NCBI GenBank assembly: GCA_035645695.1
Contig: DASQMC010000040.1
Span: forward strand, 21,482-85,481
Length of the DNA stretch: 64,000 nucleotides
Source of the DNA: JAIVJZ01 sp035645695
GTDB lineage: Bacteria; Acidobacteriota; Blastocatellia; Pyrinomonadales; Pyrinomonadaceae
Direction of reading: 5' to 3'
A program made the translations under genes and the position numbers. The notes below the pieces were generated by a model that was not told the DNA's origin, searched no databases, and saw nothing but the letters and a program-made list of their open reading frames with translations. Positions 37,140-45,085 of the stretch are shown in pieces (within the stretch, counting starts at the first letter, position 1; each line of letters opens with the position of its first letter).

Positions 37140-37210
37140 AGGCGTATTCTCCCCGAACGTGTCGTGTGAAAGAGATGTTGACCGAGGGAACTCAAGATGG
37201 TCGCGCGCGT

Positions 37211-37711
37211 TTAAGTCGCCCCTACCGTTTGGCTGCGCCGCTCCAGCAGCAGAGTGTCGCGCCACGAACCGTTCAACTGCCCGATGCGCTCGCGCCTGCC
37301 GACTTCGCGGAAGCCGCAACGCAGGTGCAAACCGATGCTCGCTGTGTTCTCAGGAAACACGCCCGCCTGTAGCGTCCAAATCCCCTCGCGCTCGGACGCC
37401 TCGACGAGCGCGCCCAGCAACGCGCGACCCACGCCCCGGCCACGGCCGCCTTCCCCGACATAAACGCTCACCTCCGCAACTCCGCCGTACACGCACCTGT
37501 CGGACACCGAACTCAATGCCGCCCAACCCAGAATCGCCCCCGTCCCGTCGCGCGCCACCAGACGCGGCTTCCGCAAGTGTCCCGCGTCCCATTTCTCCCA
37601 CGACGGCGCGCTCGTCTCGAAAGTCGCAACGCCCGTCGCGATGCCTTCAAGGTAAATCGCGCGCACCTGCCCCCAGTCTACGGCTTTCATTTCATCGACG
37701 GCGTAGTTCAT
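37211..37711 (-). CDS. GNAT N-acetyltransferase, phosphinothricin-acetyltransferase-like
   Basis: A 166-residue acetyl-CoA-dependent acetyltransferase. IYLEGIATGVATFET is typical of the Pat/Bar branch, and VSVYVGEGGRGRGVGRALLGAL is the acetyl-CoA loop (motif A). GIWTLQAGVFPENTASIGLHLRCGFREVGRRERIG completes motif B. These enzymes acetylate amino groups of small compounds, often methionine sulfoximine-like molecules; the natural substrate here is unknown. ATG 37711 is used, with a second ATG 7 codons in. No clear ribosome site. Confidence 0.87.
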   Translation of the reverse strand: MNYAVDEMKAVDWGQVRAIYLEGIATGVATFETSAPSWEKWDAGHLRKPRLVARDGTGAILGWAALSSVSDRCVYGGVAEVSVYVGEGGRGRGVGRALLGALVEASEREGIWTLQAGVFPENTASIGLHLRCGFREVGRRERIGQLNGSWRDTLLLERRSQTVGAT

Positions 37712-37798
37712 GGATTGATGCCTGACGGAAAAACCGGCCACGCTTACTGTGCCGTTCTGTTTCTTAATAGCCTGAGGCCGTCCGCCGCCGGATGCGAA

Positions 37799-38689
37799 TT
37801 AACTCTTACCGGCCGGGGCGTTGCCGCCGGAGACTTTTTTGAGGTTGATGTCGAGCGCGCCGATGTCCGTGTTGACGCGTGCGCGCACGGGCAGGCGGCG
37901 TACGTCGTCGGTGATCCAGAGCGTCATCTCGCCTTTGCGGTCAACGAGCCGTTCCGCGCCGAAGATTCCGATATCCACGCGGACGGTCTGCACGCGGCCG
38001 ACGACGGTTTTCAGACGCTTGCGCGCGCCGACCTTGACGGGGATGCGGTAGACCGCGCCGGAATCGCTGATGACGAGTTCGAGATTGCGACCGGGTTCGA
38101 GCGTCTGCGTACGTAGGTAGTAGATGGCCGAGATGAGATCGTGAGAGGCGTTCTGGAGCGGCGCGGTGACGACGCGCGGCTGGCTCTGCGGGTCGTTCGG
38201 GTTGCGTAGCGTCCACGTCAGGGTGTTGTGCGTGCGGTCGAAGACGGACTCGCTCGTGCGCAGGCGTTTGCCCTGCTCGTCGCGCGTGCTGTTGCTCAGG
38301 ATGAGGAACGAACCCGGCTCGACGACGGACTCTGTGTTGTAGTGAAAGTCTACGCCGAAGAGTTTGCGAAACCAGCCGCGCGCGAGCACGTCGCCTTTGA
38401 AGATGAGGTTCGCGGGAGAGATCGTCGCGCCCGCGCGTTCGGTCGCCGCCGTCGCCTGCGGCGCACGCTCGACCGTGAATTTGAACTCGGCGATGTTGAT
38501 GCCTCGCAGCAGCAACTTGGAGAACTCGCCTTCGTAGGTGAGTTGTTCGTCATATGCGAAGGGAAACGTTTTCGGCATGCTTGCGCGATCCGCGTCTCTC
38601 GCCGCCGTCGCGGGTTGGTGCGCCGAAGCCGCGACGCACGAGAGGGCGAACAGGACGATTAATCTTGTGAGCGTGCGAGCGTGGAGCAT
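37799..38689 (-). CDS. Exported DUF3108 protein
   Basis: ATG 38689 with GAGGTG upstream gives a 296-residue protein with a signal peptide (LIVLFALSCVAASA). The rest matches DUF3108 (FPFAYDEQLTYEGEFSKLLLRGINIAEFKF, WFRKLFGVDFHYNTESVVEPG, DLISAIYYLRTQTLEPG, MTLWITDDVRRLPVRARV), a beta-rich periplasmic or outer-membrane-associated fold. The function is unknown. It lies at the end of the lipopolysaccharide-core gene run, so an envelope role is likely by context. Confidence 0.85.
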   Translation of the reverse strand: MLHARTLTRLIVLFALSCVAASAHQPATAARDADRASMPKTFPFAYDEQLTYEGEFSKLLLRGINIAEFKFTVERAPQATAATERAGATISPANLIFKGDVLARGWFRKLFGVDFHYNTESVVEPGSFLILSNSTRDEQGKRLRTSESVFDRTHNTLTWTLRNPNDPQSQPRVVTAPLQNASHDLISAIYYLRTQTLEPGRNLELVISDSGAVYRIPVKVGARKRLKTVVGRVQTVRVDIGIFGAERLVDRKGEMTLWITDDVRRLPVRARVNTDIGALDINLKKVSGGNAPAGKS

Positions 38690-38697
38690 CCGTATTT

Positions 38698-39267
38698 TCA
38701 CCTCACCAGAAAAGCCTTGAGCGCGAGCACGCTCCACCCGACGAGCAACCCGAGCGCGGCGCGATACTCGCGATAGCGCAGGTACAAATCCATATCGAAT
38801 TTCAAGTCGCGCGCGCCGCGCCCGTCGTATGGCGTGAGGCGCGGGAAGAGCAGCGGCACGGCCGCCGCGTAACGTTCGTAGTCCTCGCCGAAAAGCTGCG
38901 CGAGGGTCGAGGCTTCGACGCGCATCACCGGCAAATAGATGCCCAAAAACAATGCCGCGAAGATACAGCCGAGCAGGCAGAACAGCAGCCAGCCACCCGC
39001 CGCCGCAATCGAGAAGCCCAGACCCAGTATGAACGTGCCGAAGTAGAGCGGATTGCGCGTGTGCGCGTAGGGGCCGGACGTGGCGAGCGCGTCGTTTTTG
39101 CGTATGTGACCGGAAGCCCACGCGCGCACGAGCAGCCCGCAGACGGCCACCGCCCCGCCGAGGACGAGCGTCAGAGGACGCGGCCGGGCGAGCACGATAA
39201 AAATCGCGGCCACCAGAAATCCGAGCGGCACGCGCCAGCGTTGCACCCATGTCCCGCCTCTACGCAA
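38698..39267 (-). CDS. Isoprenylcysteine methyltransferase-family membrane protein
   Basis: An integral membrane protein of up to 189 residues with about five helices. SGPYAHTRNPLYFGTFILGLGF is the cofactor-binding signature of the ICMT/phospholipid N-methyltransferase family, and a late AQLFGEDYERYAAAVPLLFPR matches its C-terminus. A TTG at 39267 opens the frame and overlaps the heptosyltransferase stop by 8 bases; GTG 39246 is an alternative start. The substrate is unknown, and a lipid or envelope target is plausible. Confidence 0.78.
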   Translation of the reverse strand: MRRGGTWVQRWRVPLGFLVAAIFIVLARPRPLTLVLGGAVAVCGLLVRAWASGHIRKNDALATSGPYAHTRNPLYFGTFILGLGFSIAAAGGWLLFCLLGCIFAALFLGIYLPVMRVEASTLAQLFGEDYERYAAAVPLLFPRLTPYDGRGARDLKFDMDLYLRYREYRAALGLLVGWSVLALKAFLVR

Positions 39268-40339
39268 TCGTCAACGCCTCCGCACGCTTCAATTCGGTCG
39301 CGCGCGCCAGCCGTTCGCCCGCCGCCTCGACGACGAGCGCCACGTCTATATCCATGCAAATCCACGCGGAGCACGCGCGGCGATGACAGTCGGTGCGACA
39401 AACGATGTCCGTGCGTTCCACGCACACGTCCTGCGAGCGCGGGCTGCCGTTGCGCCACCACTCGGTCGGGCCGAACATGCCGACGACGGGCGCGCCCGCC
39501 GCGACGGCCAGGTGCGTCGGCCCCGTGTCGCCGCCGATGTAGAGAGAAGCGCGCCGCGCCAGCCCGTAAAAACCTTTCAGCGACAAGTTCACCGGCTGCG
39601 CCGCGCCCATGCGGCTTGCGCGCACCACGCTCTCCGCCAACTCGCGCTCGCCCGGCCCGTAGGTGACGAGCGAACGCAGATCGTGCCGGGCGAGCAGGGC
39701 ATCGGCGACCGCGCCGAAGCGTTCCGCGCTCCACAACTTCGTCGGCCACCCGCCGCCCGCGTTCAAAATCGCGAACCTGCCGCCCGCGAGCGACGCCGCA
39801 TCGCGCGCCTCGCGTTCCTGTTCCGGCGAGACGGCGATGGGAAACTCGAAATGGTCTCCGTCCTCCGGCACGTCGATGTTGAGAGCAACCGAGGCGAGCG
39901 CGAGATTTTTACGTATGACGTTGATGTCGATTGGAACGTTAACGGTGCGCGTCAACAAAAAGCGGCTGGCCGGTTCGCGCAAAGCTGGGCGCGCGAAGCC
40001 GTAAACGCGAGAAGCGCGTGCGAGGCGTGCGATGGTTGCGGATTTGAGTAAGCCCTGAAAATCGAGCGCGACATCGAAGGCCGAGGCGCGGAGCCGGTGT
40101 AACTGCCGGCGCGTCGCCAACAGCGTCTCCCCAGACAACGGACTCCAGCGCCTCAAGGCCTTCGTGTCGATTTCGATGAGTTGATCCAGCAGAGGGTTGT
40201 CCCTCAGGATTTCCGCAGCGCGTCGCTCCACCACCCACGACACTTCCGCGCGCGGCACGGCGCGCCGGATGGCCGCAAGCGTCGGCAACGTGTGCACGAT
40301 GTCGCCGATGCTTCCCAATTTGACGATGAGAATCTTCAT
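39260..40339 (-). CDS. GT9 heptosyltransferase, WaaC-like
   Basis: A 359-residue glycosyltransferase of family 9 that transfers L,D-heptose from ADP-heptose to the lipopolysaccharide inner core on the cytoplasmic face. ILIVKLGSIGDIVHTLPTLAAIRRAVP is the typical N-terminus; ILNAGGGWPTKLWSAERF and YIGGDTGPTHLAVAAGAPVVGMFGPT form the donor site. It fits heptosyltransferase I better than II, from the start motif. The start is ATG 40339 with no ribosome site; a heptamer hairpin ends 20 bases upstream. Confidence 0.87.
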   Translation of the reverse strand: MKILIVKLGSIGDIVHTLPTLAAIRRAVPRAEVSWVVERRAAEILRDNPLLDQLIEIDTKALRRWSPLSGETLLATRRQLHRLRASAFDVALDFQGLLKSATIARLARASRVYGFARPALREPASRFLLTRTVNVPIDINVIRKNLALASVALNIDVPEDGDHFEFPIAVSPEQEREARDAASLAGGRFAILNAGGGWPTKLWSAERFGAVADALLARHDLRSLVTYGPGERELAESVVRASRMGAAQPVNLSLKGFYGLARRASLYIGGDTGPTHLAVAAGAPVVGMFGPTEWWRNGSPRSQDVCVERTDIVCRTDCHRRACSAWICMDIDVALVVEAAGERLARATELKRAEALTIA

Positions 40340-40359
40340 AAGACAGGGACAAGATAGAA

Positions 40360-40432
40360 CAGTAAATCGTGAATCGTAAATCGTGAATAGAAAGAAACCT
40401 GCTTTTATCTATTCACGATTCACGATTTACTG
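40360..40432. repeat. Heptamer inverted repeat, unit gtgaatc
   Basis: The right arm 40409-40432 matches the left arm 40360-40390 at 24 of 24 positions once a single extra heptamer (gtaaatc) in the left arm is looped out. In the direction of transcription, the TAA stop of the adenylyltransferase gene (40429-40427) lies inside the element. The unit family recurs at 46233-46322. Confidence 0.93.
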
Positions 40433-40972
40433 CTCTCTATCGCTTAACTCGTCGTTCGTCACGGCATTCGGCCGGTTGAGCCGCAGGAGCATGTCCGAGG
40501 ATGAGTGGTCTTTGGGGTCGCCGACGATGGCGACGCGGCCGCCGTAGGAGCGCACCACTTCGCGTTCGGGTACGGTGTCGGCCGTGTAGTCCGTGCCTTT
40601 GGCGTGGATGTCGGGGCGGATGGCGAGCAGGAGAGCCTCGACGGTCGGTTCGGGGAAGATTGTGACGAGGTCAACCGAGCGCAGCGACGCGATGATCTCC
40701 GCGCGCTCGCGCTCCGTGACGAACGGGCGACCCGCGCCTTTCAAGGCGCGCACCTGCGCGTCCGTGTTGATGCCGACGACGAGCAGGCCGCCGAGCGCGC
40801 GCGCCGCTTCGAGATAGCGGACGTGCCCGACGTGCAGGATGTCGAAGCAACCGTTGGCGAACACGATGCGCGCGCCGTTCCTTCGCGCAATCGCCACGCG
40901 CGCCACGAGGCGGTTGCGCTCCAGTATCCGCGCCGCCGCCCCGGCCTTTTGTTGTTCTTCCGAGGGGTACAT
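40427..40972 (-). CDS. rfaE2: D-glycero-beta-D-manno-heptose 1-phosphate adenylyltransferase
   Basis: A nucleotidyltransferase of 181 residues that makes ADP-D,D-heptose. FANGCFDILHVGHVRYLEAAR carries the HxGH motif, with VVGINTDAQVRALKG and the IHAKGTDYT region. In Proteobacteria it is often fused to the kinase as HldE; here kinase and adenylyltransferase are separate neighbours, about 150 bases apart. ATG 40972 is used; ATG 40996 would add 8 residues. The TAA stop falls within a gtaaatc heptamer. Confidence 0.9.
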   Translation of the reverse strand: MYPSEEQQKAGAAARILERNRLVARVAIARRNGARIVFANGCFDILHVGHVRYLEAARALGGLLVVGINTDAQVRALKGAGRPFVTERERAEIIASLRSVDLVTIFPEPTVEALLLAIRPDIHAKGTDYTADTVPEREVVRSYGGRVAIVGDPKDHSSSDMLLRLNRPNAVTNDELSDREQ

Positions 40973-41041
40973 AAGACGAAGTAAGTCCCTGCTCATTCTA
41001 CAACGCGGGGCGCGCACGCGTCCCCGTGCAGTGCCTTTTAT

Positions 41042-41088
41042 CTTTCGCGCGACCCGCTTCGCGTTCTTTCGCGCGATCCGCTTTGCGG
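41042..41088. repeat. Imperfect direct repeat of about 23 bp
   Basis: Two adjacent copies of ctttcgcgcgaYccgctt (41042-41063 and 41066-41088) differ at about two positions. They lie in the short gap between the kinase and adenylyltransferase genes. The function is unknown; it may be a slippage product. Confidence 0.55.
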
Positions 41089-41126
41089 CTCGTGTACGGA
41101 TTTAGCGGGCAAGCAAGCCCCCGCCC

Positions 41127-42125
41127 CTAGGAAATCTCCGCGATGGACGAAAGAAGTTCCCGCGCTTCGACCGAAGCCGTGCCGCGTTTCATGACGACGA
41201 TGCCCCCGGCGCGATTGGCGAGGGCGGCGGCGTCGGAGAAAGTTGCCCCGCAAGCGAGCGCGAGCGCGTAGGTGGCGATGACCGTATCGCCCGCACCCGT
41301 CACGTCCACGGCCTCGAGAGAGCCGACCGGGGCGAGGTGCTGCGGCGGCGCGCCTTCTTCGACGAGCAGCATTCCACGGCTGCCGCGCGTGACGAGCAAT
41401 GCCCTGTGGCCGAGGCGTTCGCGCAATTCGACGGCCGCCGCTTCCAGCGTCGCCGTATCCGAGAGCCTGCGCCCGAGCACCTGTTCCACTTCATCCTCGT
41501 TCGGCGTGGCCGAAGTGAACTCCGTAAAATCCGGCAGACGAAAACGCGAATCGACCAGCACGGGCAAACCGCGACGCCGCGCCGCGACGCGCAAGGCGTC
41601 GATTGTCTCTGCGTCCGCGACGCCGTAATTGTAATCCGAGATGATGATGGCGTCGGCGTTATCCGCCGCTTCGCTCACGCGCGCGGCGAGTTCCGTTTTG
41701 TGCCGCGCTGCCGAAGGCGACGGCTCGCTTTCGTAGTCCACGCGAATCACTTGCTGTCGCATGGAGTGTGCCTGCCCGGCGAGAATGCGCACCTTAGTCG
41801 TCGTGCGGACTTCGGGCGTGCGCGCGACCCCGCCGCAATCGACGCCCGCCGCGCGAAGTTTGTCGAGCAGCGCGTCGCCCGCCGCGTCCGTGCCTGCGAC
41901 GCCGACGAGCGTCGCACGCGCCCCGAGCGAGGCCAGATTCACGGCGCAGTTGGCCGCGCCGCCCGGCACGGTTTCCGTCCGCTCGTGACGCAAAATCAGG
42001 ACGGGCGCTTCCCGCGACACGCGGCTGATCTCGCCGTATAAAAACTGATCGGCCACCAGATCGCCCACGACCAGCACGCGCCGCTCGCCAAACTCACGAA
42101 CCAGATTCGTCAAACGTTCTCTCAT
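41127..42125 (-). CDS. rfaE1: D-glycero-beta-D-manno-heptose-7-phosphate kinase
   Basis: A PfkB-family sugar kinase of 332 residues that phosphorylates heptose-7-phosphate at C1. VLVVGDLVADQFLYGEISRVSREAPV and ETVPGGAANCAVNLASLGA are typical of the HldE kinase half; DVTGAGDTVIATYAL holds the catalytic Asp. It sits between GmhB and the adenylyltransferase, covering consecutive steps of ADP-heptose synthesis. A 31-bp heptamer hairpin ends 5 bases before the ATG, leaving only AAAAG as a weak ribosome site. Confidence 0.93.
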   Translation of the reverse strand: MRERLTNLVREFGERRVLVVGDLVADQFLYGEISRVSREAPVLILRHERTETVPGGAANCAVNLASLGARATLVGVAGTDAAGDALLDKLRAAGVDCGGVARTPEVRTTTKVRILAGQAHSMRQQVIRVDYESEPSPSAARHKTELAARVSEAADNADAIIISDYNYGVADAETIDALRVAARRRGLPVLVDSRFRLPDFTEFTSATPNEDEVEQVLGRRLSDTATLEAAAVELRERLGHRALLVTRGSRGMLLVEEGAPPQHLAPVGSLEAVDVTGAGDTVIATYALALACGATFSDAAALANRAGGIVVMKRGTASVEARELLSSIAEIS

Positions 42126-42130
42126 CTTTT

Positions 42131-42206
42131 AGTGATGAGTAATGAGTGATGAGTGATGAGTGAGAAGAGGGGTTAACTCATCACTCATCACTCATCACTC
42201 ATCACT
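42131..42206. repeat. Heptamer inverted repeat, unit gatgagt
   Basis: The arms 42131-42161 and 42176-42206 match at 30 of 31 positions around a 14-nt loop. In transcription sense the TGA stop of gmhB (42204-42202) is supplied by a gtgatga heptamer, and the far arm ends 5 bases before the rfaE1 ATG. Confidence 0.95.
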
Positions 42207-42786
42207 CTTTTGTTATCGTCCGCACGGCTTCCAGCAGATTCTCCGCGATGAGATCGGGCTGGTGTCGCCACGTGCCGCGCTGGTATTCCCACTCGCCGCG
42301 CCCGTAGCCGCTGAGAACCAGTGCGGCGCGCGCGCCTGCGTTGCGCGCGAGTTCGGTGTCGCTGTAGCGGTCGCCGACCATCCAACTCGCGGCAATGTCA
42401 ATATCGAGATCGACGGCCGCGCGCAGGATCAGACCGGGGCGGGGCTTGCGACAGTCGCAGTCGAAACGGTAGGGCGGATCGCCGACCGTAGGATGATGCG
42501 GGCAATAGTAGATCGCGTCGAGCCGTGCGCCGCCGCCTTCGAGTTCCCGCGCGAGCAGTGCGTGAACCGCGCCGATCACATCTTCGGTGAAATAACCGCG
42601 CGCGACGCCCGCCTGATTCGTGACTAGAACGGCGAGCCACCCGGCGTCGTTGAGTTGCTTGATCGCCTCAGCGGCGTAGGGAAAGACGCGATAGCGCGAG
42701 GGATGATTGACGTAGCCGACCTCTTCGGAGATCGTGCCGTCGCGATCTATGAAGACGGCGCGACGCTTCGCGGACGCCTCACCCAT
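42202..42786 (-). CDS. gmhB: D-glycero-D-manno-heptose 1,7-bisphosphate 7-phosphatase
   Basis: A HAD-superfamily phosphatase of 194 residues. FIDRDGTISEEVGYV carries the nucleophile and acid Asp residues, LVTNQAGVARGYF is motif II, CPHHP...CDCRKPRPG holds the structural zinc loop and Lys, and MVGDRYSDTELA is motif IV. It prepares heptose-1-phosphate for the adenylyltransferase. ATG 42786 overlaps the TGA of the upstream glycosyltransferase gene (TGATG), so translation is coupled. Confidence 0.94.
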   Translation of the reverse strand: MGEASAKRRAVFIDRDGTISEEVGYVNHPSRYRVFPYAAEAIKQLNDAGWLAVLVTNQAGVARGYFTEDVIGAVHALLARELEGGGARLDAIYYCPHHPTVGDPPYRFDCDCRKPRPGLILRAAVDLDIDIAASWMVGDRYSDTELARNAGARAALVLSGYGRGEWEYQRGTWRHQPDLIAENLLEAVRTITKE

Positions 42787-43994
42787 CAAGCCACCTCCGC
42801 GCCGACTTCGCGAGTTGATTCGTCGCCCGCCGCGTGGTCGTGCCCGGCGCGCGCTTCATTCGTCGTCGCGTCGAGCGCCGCGCGCGCGGTCGTGTCCCCC
42901 ATCGCGCCGCCGGGGCGCGTGTCGCATTGCCCGTGCGCCAGCAACTCGACGGCGCGGAGAAAAACTTCTTCGGGCGTGATGGCCGTCATGCAGCGATGAT
43001 CGATGGGGCAATCGCGCAGCATACAGGGCGCGCATTCCGGCGGGCGGCGGATGATGTCCGCCGTCGGCGAGAAGGGGCGCGTCGTGACCGGGTTCGTCGG
43101 GCCGAAGATGACGAGCGTGGGGCGTTCGAGCGCGGCGGAGATGTGCGCCGGGCCTGTGTCGTTGGTGACGAGCAAGTCCGCGATGCTTAGGACGGCGACC
43201 GTGCCCGCCAGATCGGTTTCGCCCGTGAGCACGATGGGGCGACGACGCATCTTCGCCAGCACCTCCCGAGTCACGTCGAACTCCTCGCGCGCGCCGATGA
43301 TCGCGACGTTGACTTTGGCCTTGCCCATCAGGTGATCGGCCAGCGCGGCGTAATTGGCGGGCGGCCAACGCTTGGCGCGGCTGTTGGTCGAACCCGGACA
43401 AAGGGCGACGAGTGGCCGGTCGTTGAGCGCGCCGTGGCGGCTCAGTAGATTGCGCGCCGCCGCTTGTCGTTCGCCCGACACTTGTAATCCATACTGTGGC
43501 TCTCGATCCGCAAACTGCGCCGCGCCATGAAACGCGCGTTCGAGTTCAAAGACGAGATTGAGATAGTAAAAAACTTCGTGCTGTTCGCCGCGCCACGCGG
43601 GGACGGCGAGCGGGTGCGTCAGCAGGAATCCACGCCCGTCCGTCGCATAACCGATGCGCGTGGGTATGCGAGCGGCGGCCGCGATAACGGCGGGCTGAAA
43701 GGAGTTCGGGAAGAAGAGTGCGAGGTCGAAACGGCGCTCGCGCCAGTCGGAAATTTCGCCGAGCGTCGCGCGCAGGCCGCGCCGCGTGTCGTCGACGGGT
43801 AAGAGTTCGTCAACGATGTCCGTGCCCGCGAAGATGCCCTTCGCCCACGGGCGCGTGGCGAGCGTGATGTGTGCGGAGGGCAGCACGCGACGCAGTTCGC
43901 GCAGCGCGGCTACGGTCATCACCGCGTCGCCCACCCAATTTGCGCCCCGCACCACCACGCGCTTGATCTGTTCCGTTTGAAGTGTTCGCGTCAT
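42786..43994 (-). CDS. waaF: Lipopolysaccharide heptosyltransferase II
   Basis: A 402-residue GT9 enzyme that adds the second heptose to the inner core. VVVRGANWVGDAVMTVAALRELR, LALFFPNSFQPAVIAAAARIPTRIGY, VALCPGSTNSRAKRWPPANYAALAD, VTNDTGPAHISAALERPTLVIFGPT and the Cys-rich CAPCMLRDCPIDHRCM are characteristic of WaaF. The last 45 residues are an extra Ala/Asp/Glu-rich tail not needed for catalysis. It starts the heptose operon, followed by gmhB with overlapping codons. Confidence 0.92.
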   Translation of the reverse strand: MTRTLQTEQIKRVVVRGANWVGDAVMTVAALRELRRVLPSAHITLATRPWAKGIFAGTDIVDELLPVDDTRRGLRATLGEISDWRERRFDLALFFPNSFQPAVIAAAARIPTRIGYATDGRGFLLTHPLAVPAWRGEQHEVFYYLNLVFELERAFHGAAQFADREPQYGLQVSGERQAAARNLLSRHGALNDRPLVALCPGSTNSRAKRWPPANYAALADHLMGKAKVNVAIIGAREEFDVTREVLAKMRRRPIVLTGETDLAGTVAVLSIADLLVTNDTGPAHISAALERPTLVIFGPTNPVTTRPFSPTADIIRRPPECAPCMLRDCPIDHRCMTAITPEEVFLRAVELLAHGQCDTRPGGAMGDTTARAALDATTNEARAGHDHAAGDESTREVGAEVA

Positions 43995-44036
43995 TTACTG
44001 TCCGGCATATCAGATGCTTTATCCGATATACTAAAT

Positions 44037-44070
44037 GTCTCACGCGGAGGCACAAAGACGCAAAGGAAGA
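44037..44070. repeat. Solitary repeat arm with units like gcacaaaga
   Basis: A single arm (ctcacgcggaggcacaaaga and following bases) resembles the right arm of the element at 20450-20544, but no complementary partner is found nearby. It lies in the leader of waaF. Possibly a half-element after deletion. Confidence 0.45.
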
Positions 44071-44137
44071 CCACGTGGAGACGGCCTTCGCGCTTGTCTC
44101 GTCAACGCGCGTTCTCCCGAAATCGGCGTGCCGGAAT

Positions 44138-44974
44138 TTACAACAAACTTCTCAACCCATCTTCGACGCCGATGAGCGGCTGCCAGCCGAGTTCGGCGCG
44201 GACGAGCGAAAGATCGGAGACGTAGTTGAAGGGAACCGGGGGGCGCGCGTCAACGTCGATGACGGGTTCGAGTTGAATCAAACGCCCGACCGTTTCGACG
44301 ATGCCGCGCAGGGTAGTGGCCTGCGTGCGCCCGCCGCCGAGATTGTACGTGCCCCACGCTCGCCCGGAATCCATGAAGGCGCGGCAGGCGCGCGAGAAAT
44401 CTTCGACGTGCAGGATGTCGCGCAGAGGTTGGCCGCCGCCCGGCAGATTGAGCGGCAGGCCGCGTTTGACCGCTTCGACGTAGTGCGTGACGAAATTCGA
44501 CTCGTTGCCCTCGGACGGGCGCGCGTAGACGGCCGACAGGCGGAAGACGCAGGCGCGCACCCCGCGCGCCGCCGCATAATATTCGACGTAGCGCTCGCCG
44601 ATTAACTTCGACCATTCGAGCGGCGACTGCCCGCAGTAATCCGTCGGGCAACTCTCGGGGACTTCCATGTAGCCGTCTGCGTGCGAGCCGTAAACGTCTT
44701 TGGTCGAGGCGTAGATGAAAACCGCGCCCTCGCGCATGTGTGCGAGCAGGTTGGCCGTGCCTTCGGCGTTCGTGCGAAAACATGCGGCCGCCGCTTCGGG
44801 CTGCTTGTCGAGATGCGCGGCGAGGTGAATGACGGCGTCATAATCGGCGACGCGCGAGGCGTCGTAGGGGTCTAGAACGTCGAGGCCGGAGCGGCGCGAA
44901 AAATCGTCGGCGTCGAAGAAACGGCGCACGTGGATGCCGAGATAACCGCTGCCGCCCGTGACGAGGATTTTCAT
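44138..44974 (-). CDS. NAD-dependent epimerase/dehydratase-like SDR with altered active site
   Basis: A 278-residue extended SDR with an NAD-binding VTGGSGYLG, AVIHLAAHLD and FIYASTKDVYG (Ser90 region), typical of nucleotide-sugar epimerases. The catalytic YxxxK is altered: the segment reads QSPLEWSKL, so Leu119 stands where Tyr is expected four residues before Lys123. The downstream RDILHVEDFSRA and YNLGGG are normal. It may be an inactive or non-redox member, or use another acid. It lies upstream in the heptose cluster, where an ADP-heptose epimerase (HldD) would be useful, but that identity is not supported. A 24-bp hairpin ends 3 bases before the ATG. Confidence 0.8.
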   Translation of the reverse strand: MKILVTGGSGYLGIHVRRFFDADDFSRRSGLDVLDPYDASRVADYDAVIHLAAHLDKQPEAAAACFRTNAEGTANLLAHMREGAVFIYASTKDVYGSHADGYMEVPESCPTDYCGQSPLEWSKLIGERYVEYYAAARGVRACVFRLSAVYARPSEGNESNFVTHYVEAVKRGLPLNLPGGGQPLRDILHVEDFSRACRAFMDSGRAWGTYNLGGGRTQATTLRGIVETVGRLIQLEPVIDVDARPPVPFNYVSDLSLVRAELGWQPLIGVEDGLRSLL

Positions 44975-44977
44975 AGA

Positions 44978-45085
44978 GTTTCAGGTTTCAGGTTTCAGGT
45001 TAAAAGCAAAGAACGAAAACCGGGAGTTTCAAATCGAAGAACCGGCGAGCCTCAGACCTGAAACCTGAAACCTGAAACCTGAAAC
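44978..45085. repeat. Heptamer inverted repeat, unit gtttcag, 24-bp perfect stem
   Basis: The arms 44978-45001 and 45062-45085 are exact reverse complements over 24 bp, all tandem gtttcag; extra units extend the right arm. The loop is 60 nt. The TAG stop of the K+ channel gene (45087-45085) donates its last base to the arm, and the other end lies 3 bases before the epimerase ATG. The same unit family is found at 53740-53823. Confidence 0.95.

Noticed and set aside
42131..42206. Tandem repeats that might be read as a CRISPR array
   Set aside because: Units are 7 nt without spacers and form a single inverted pair; no cas genes are present.
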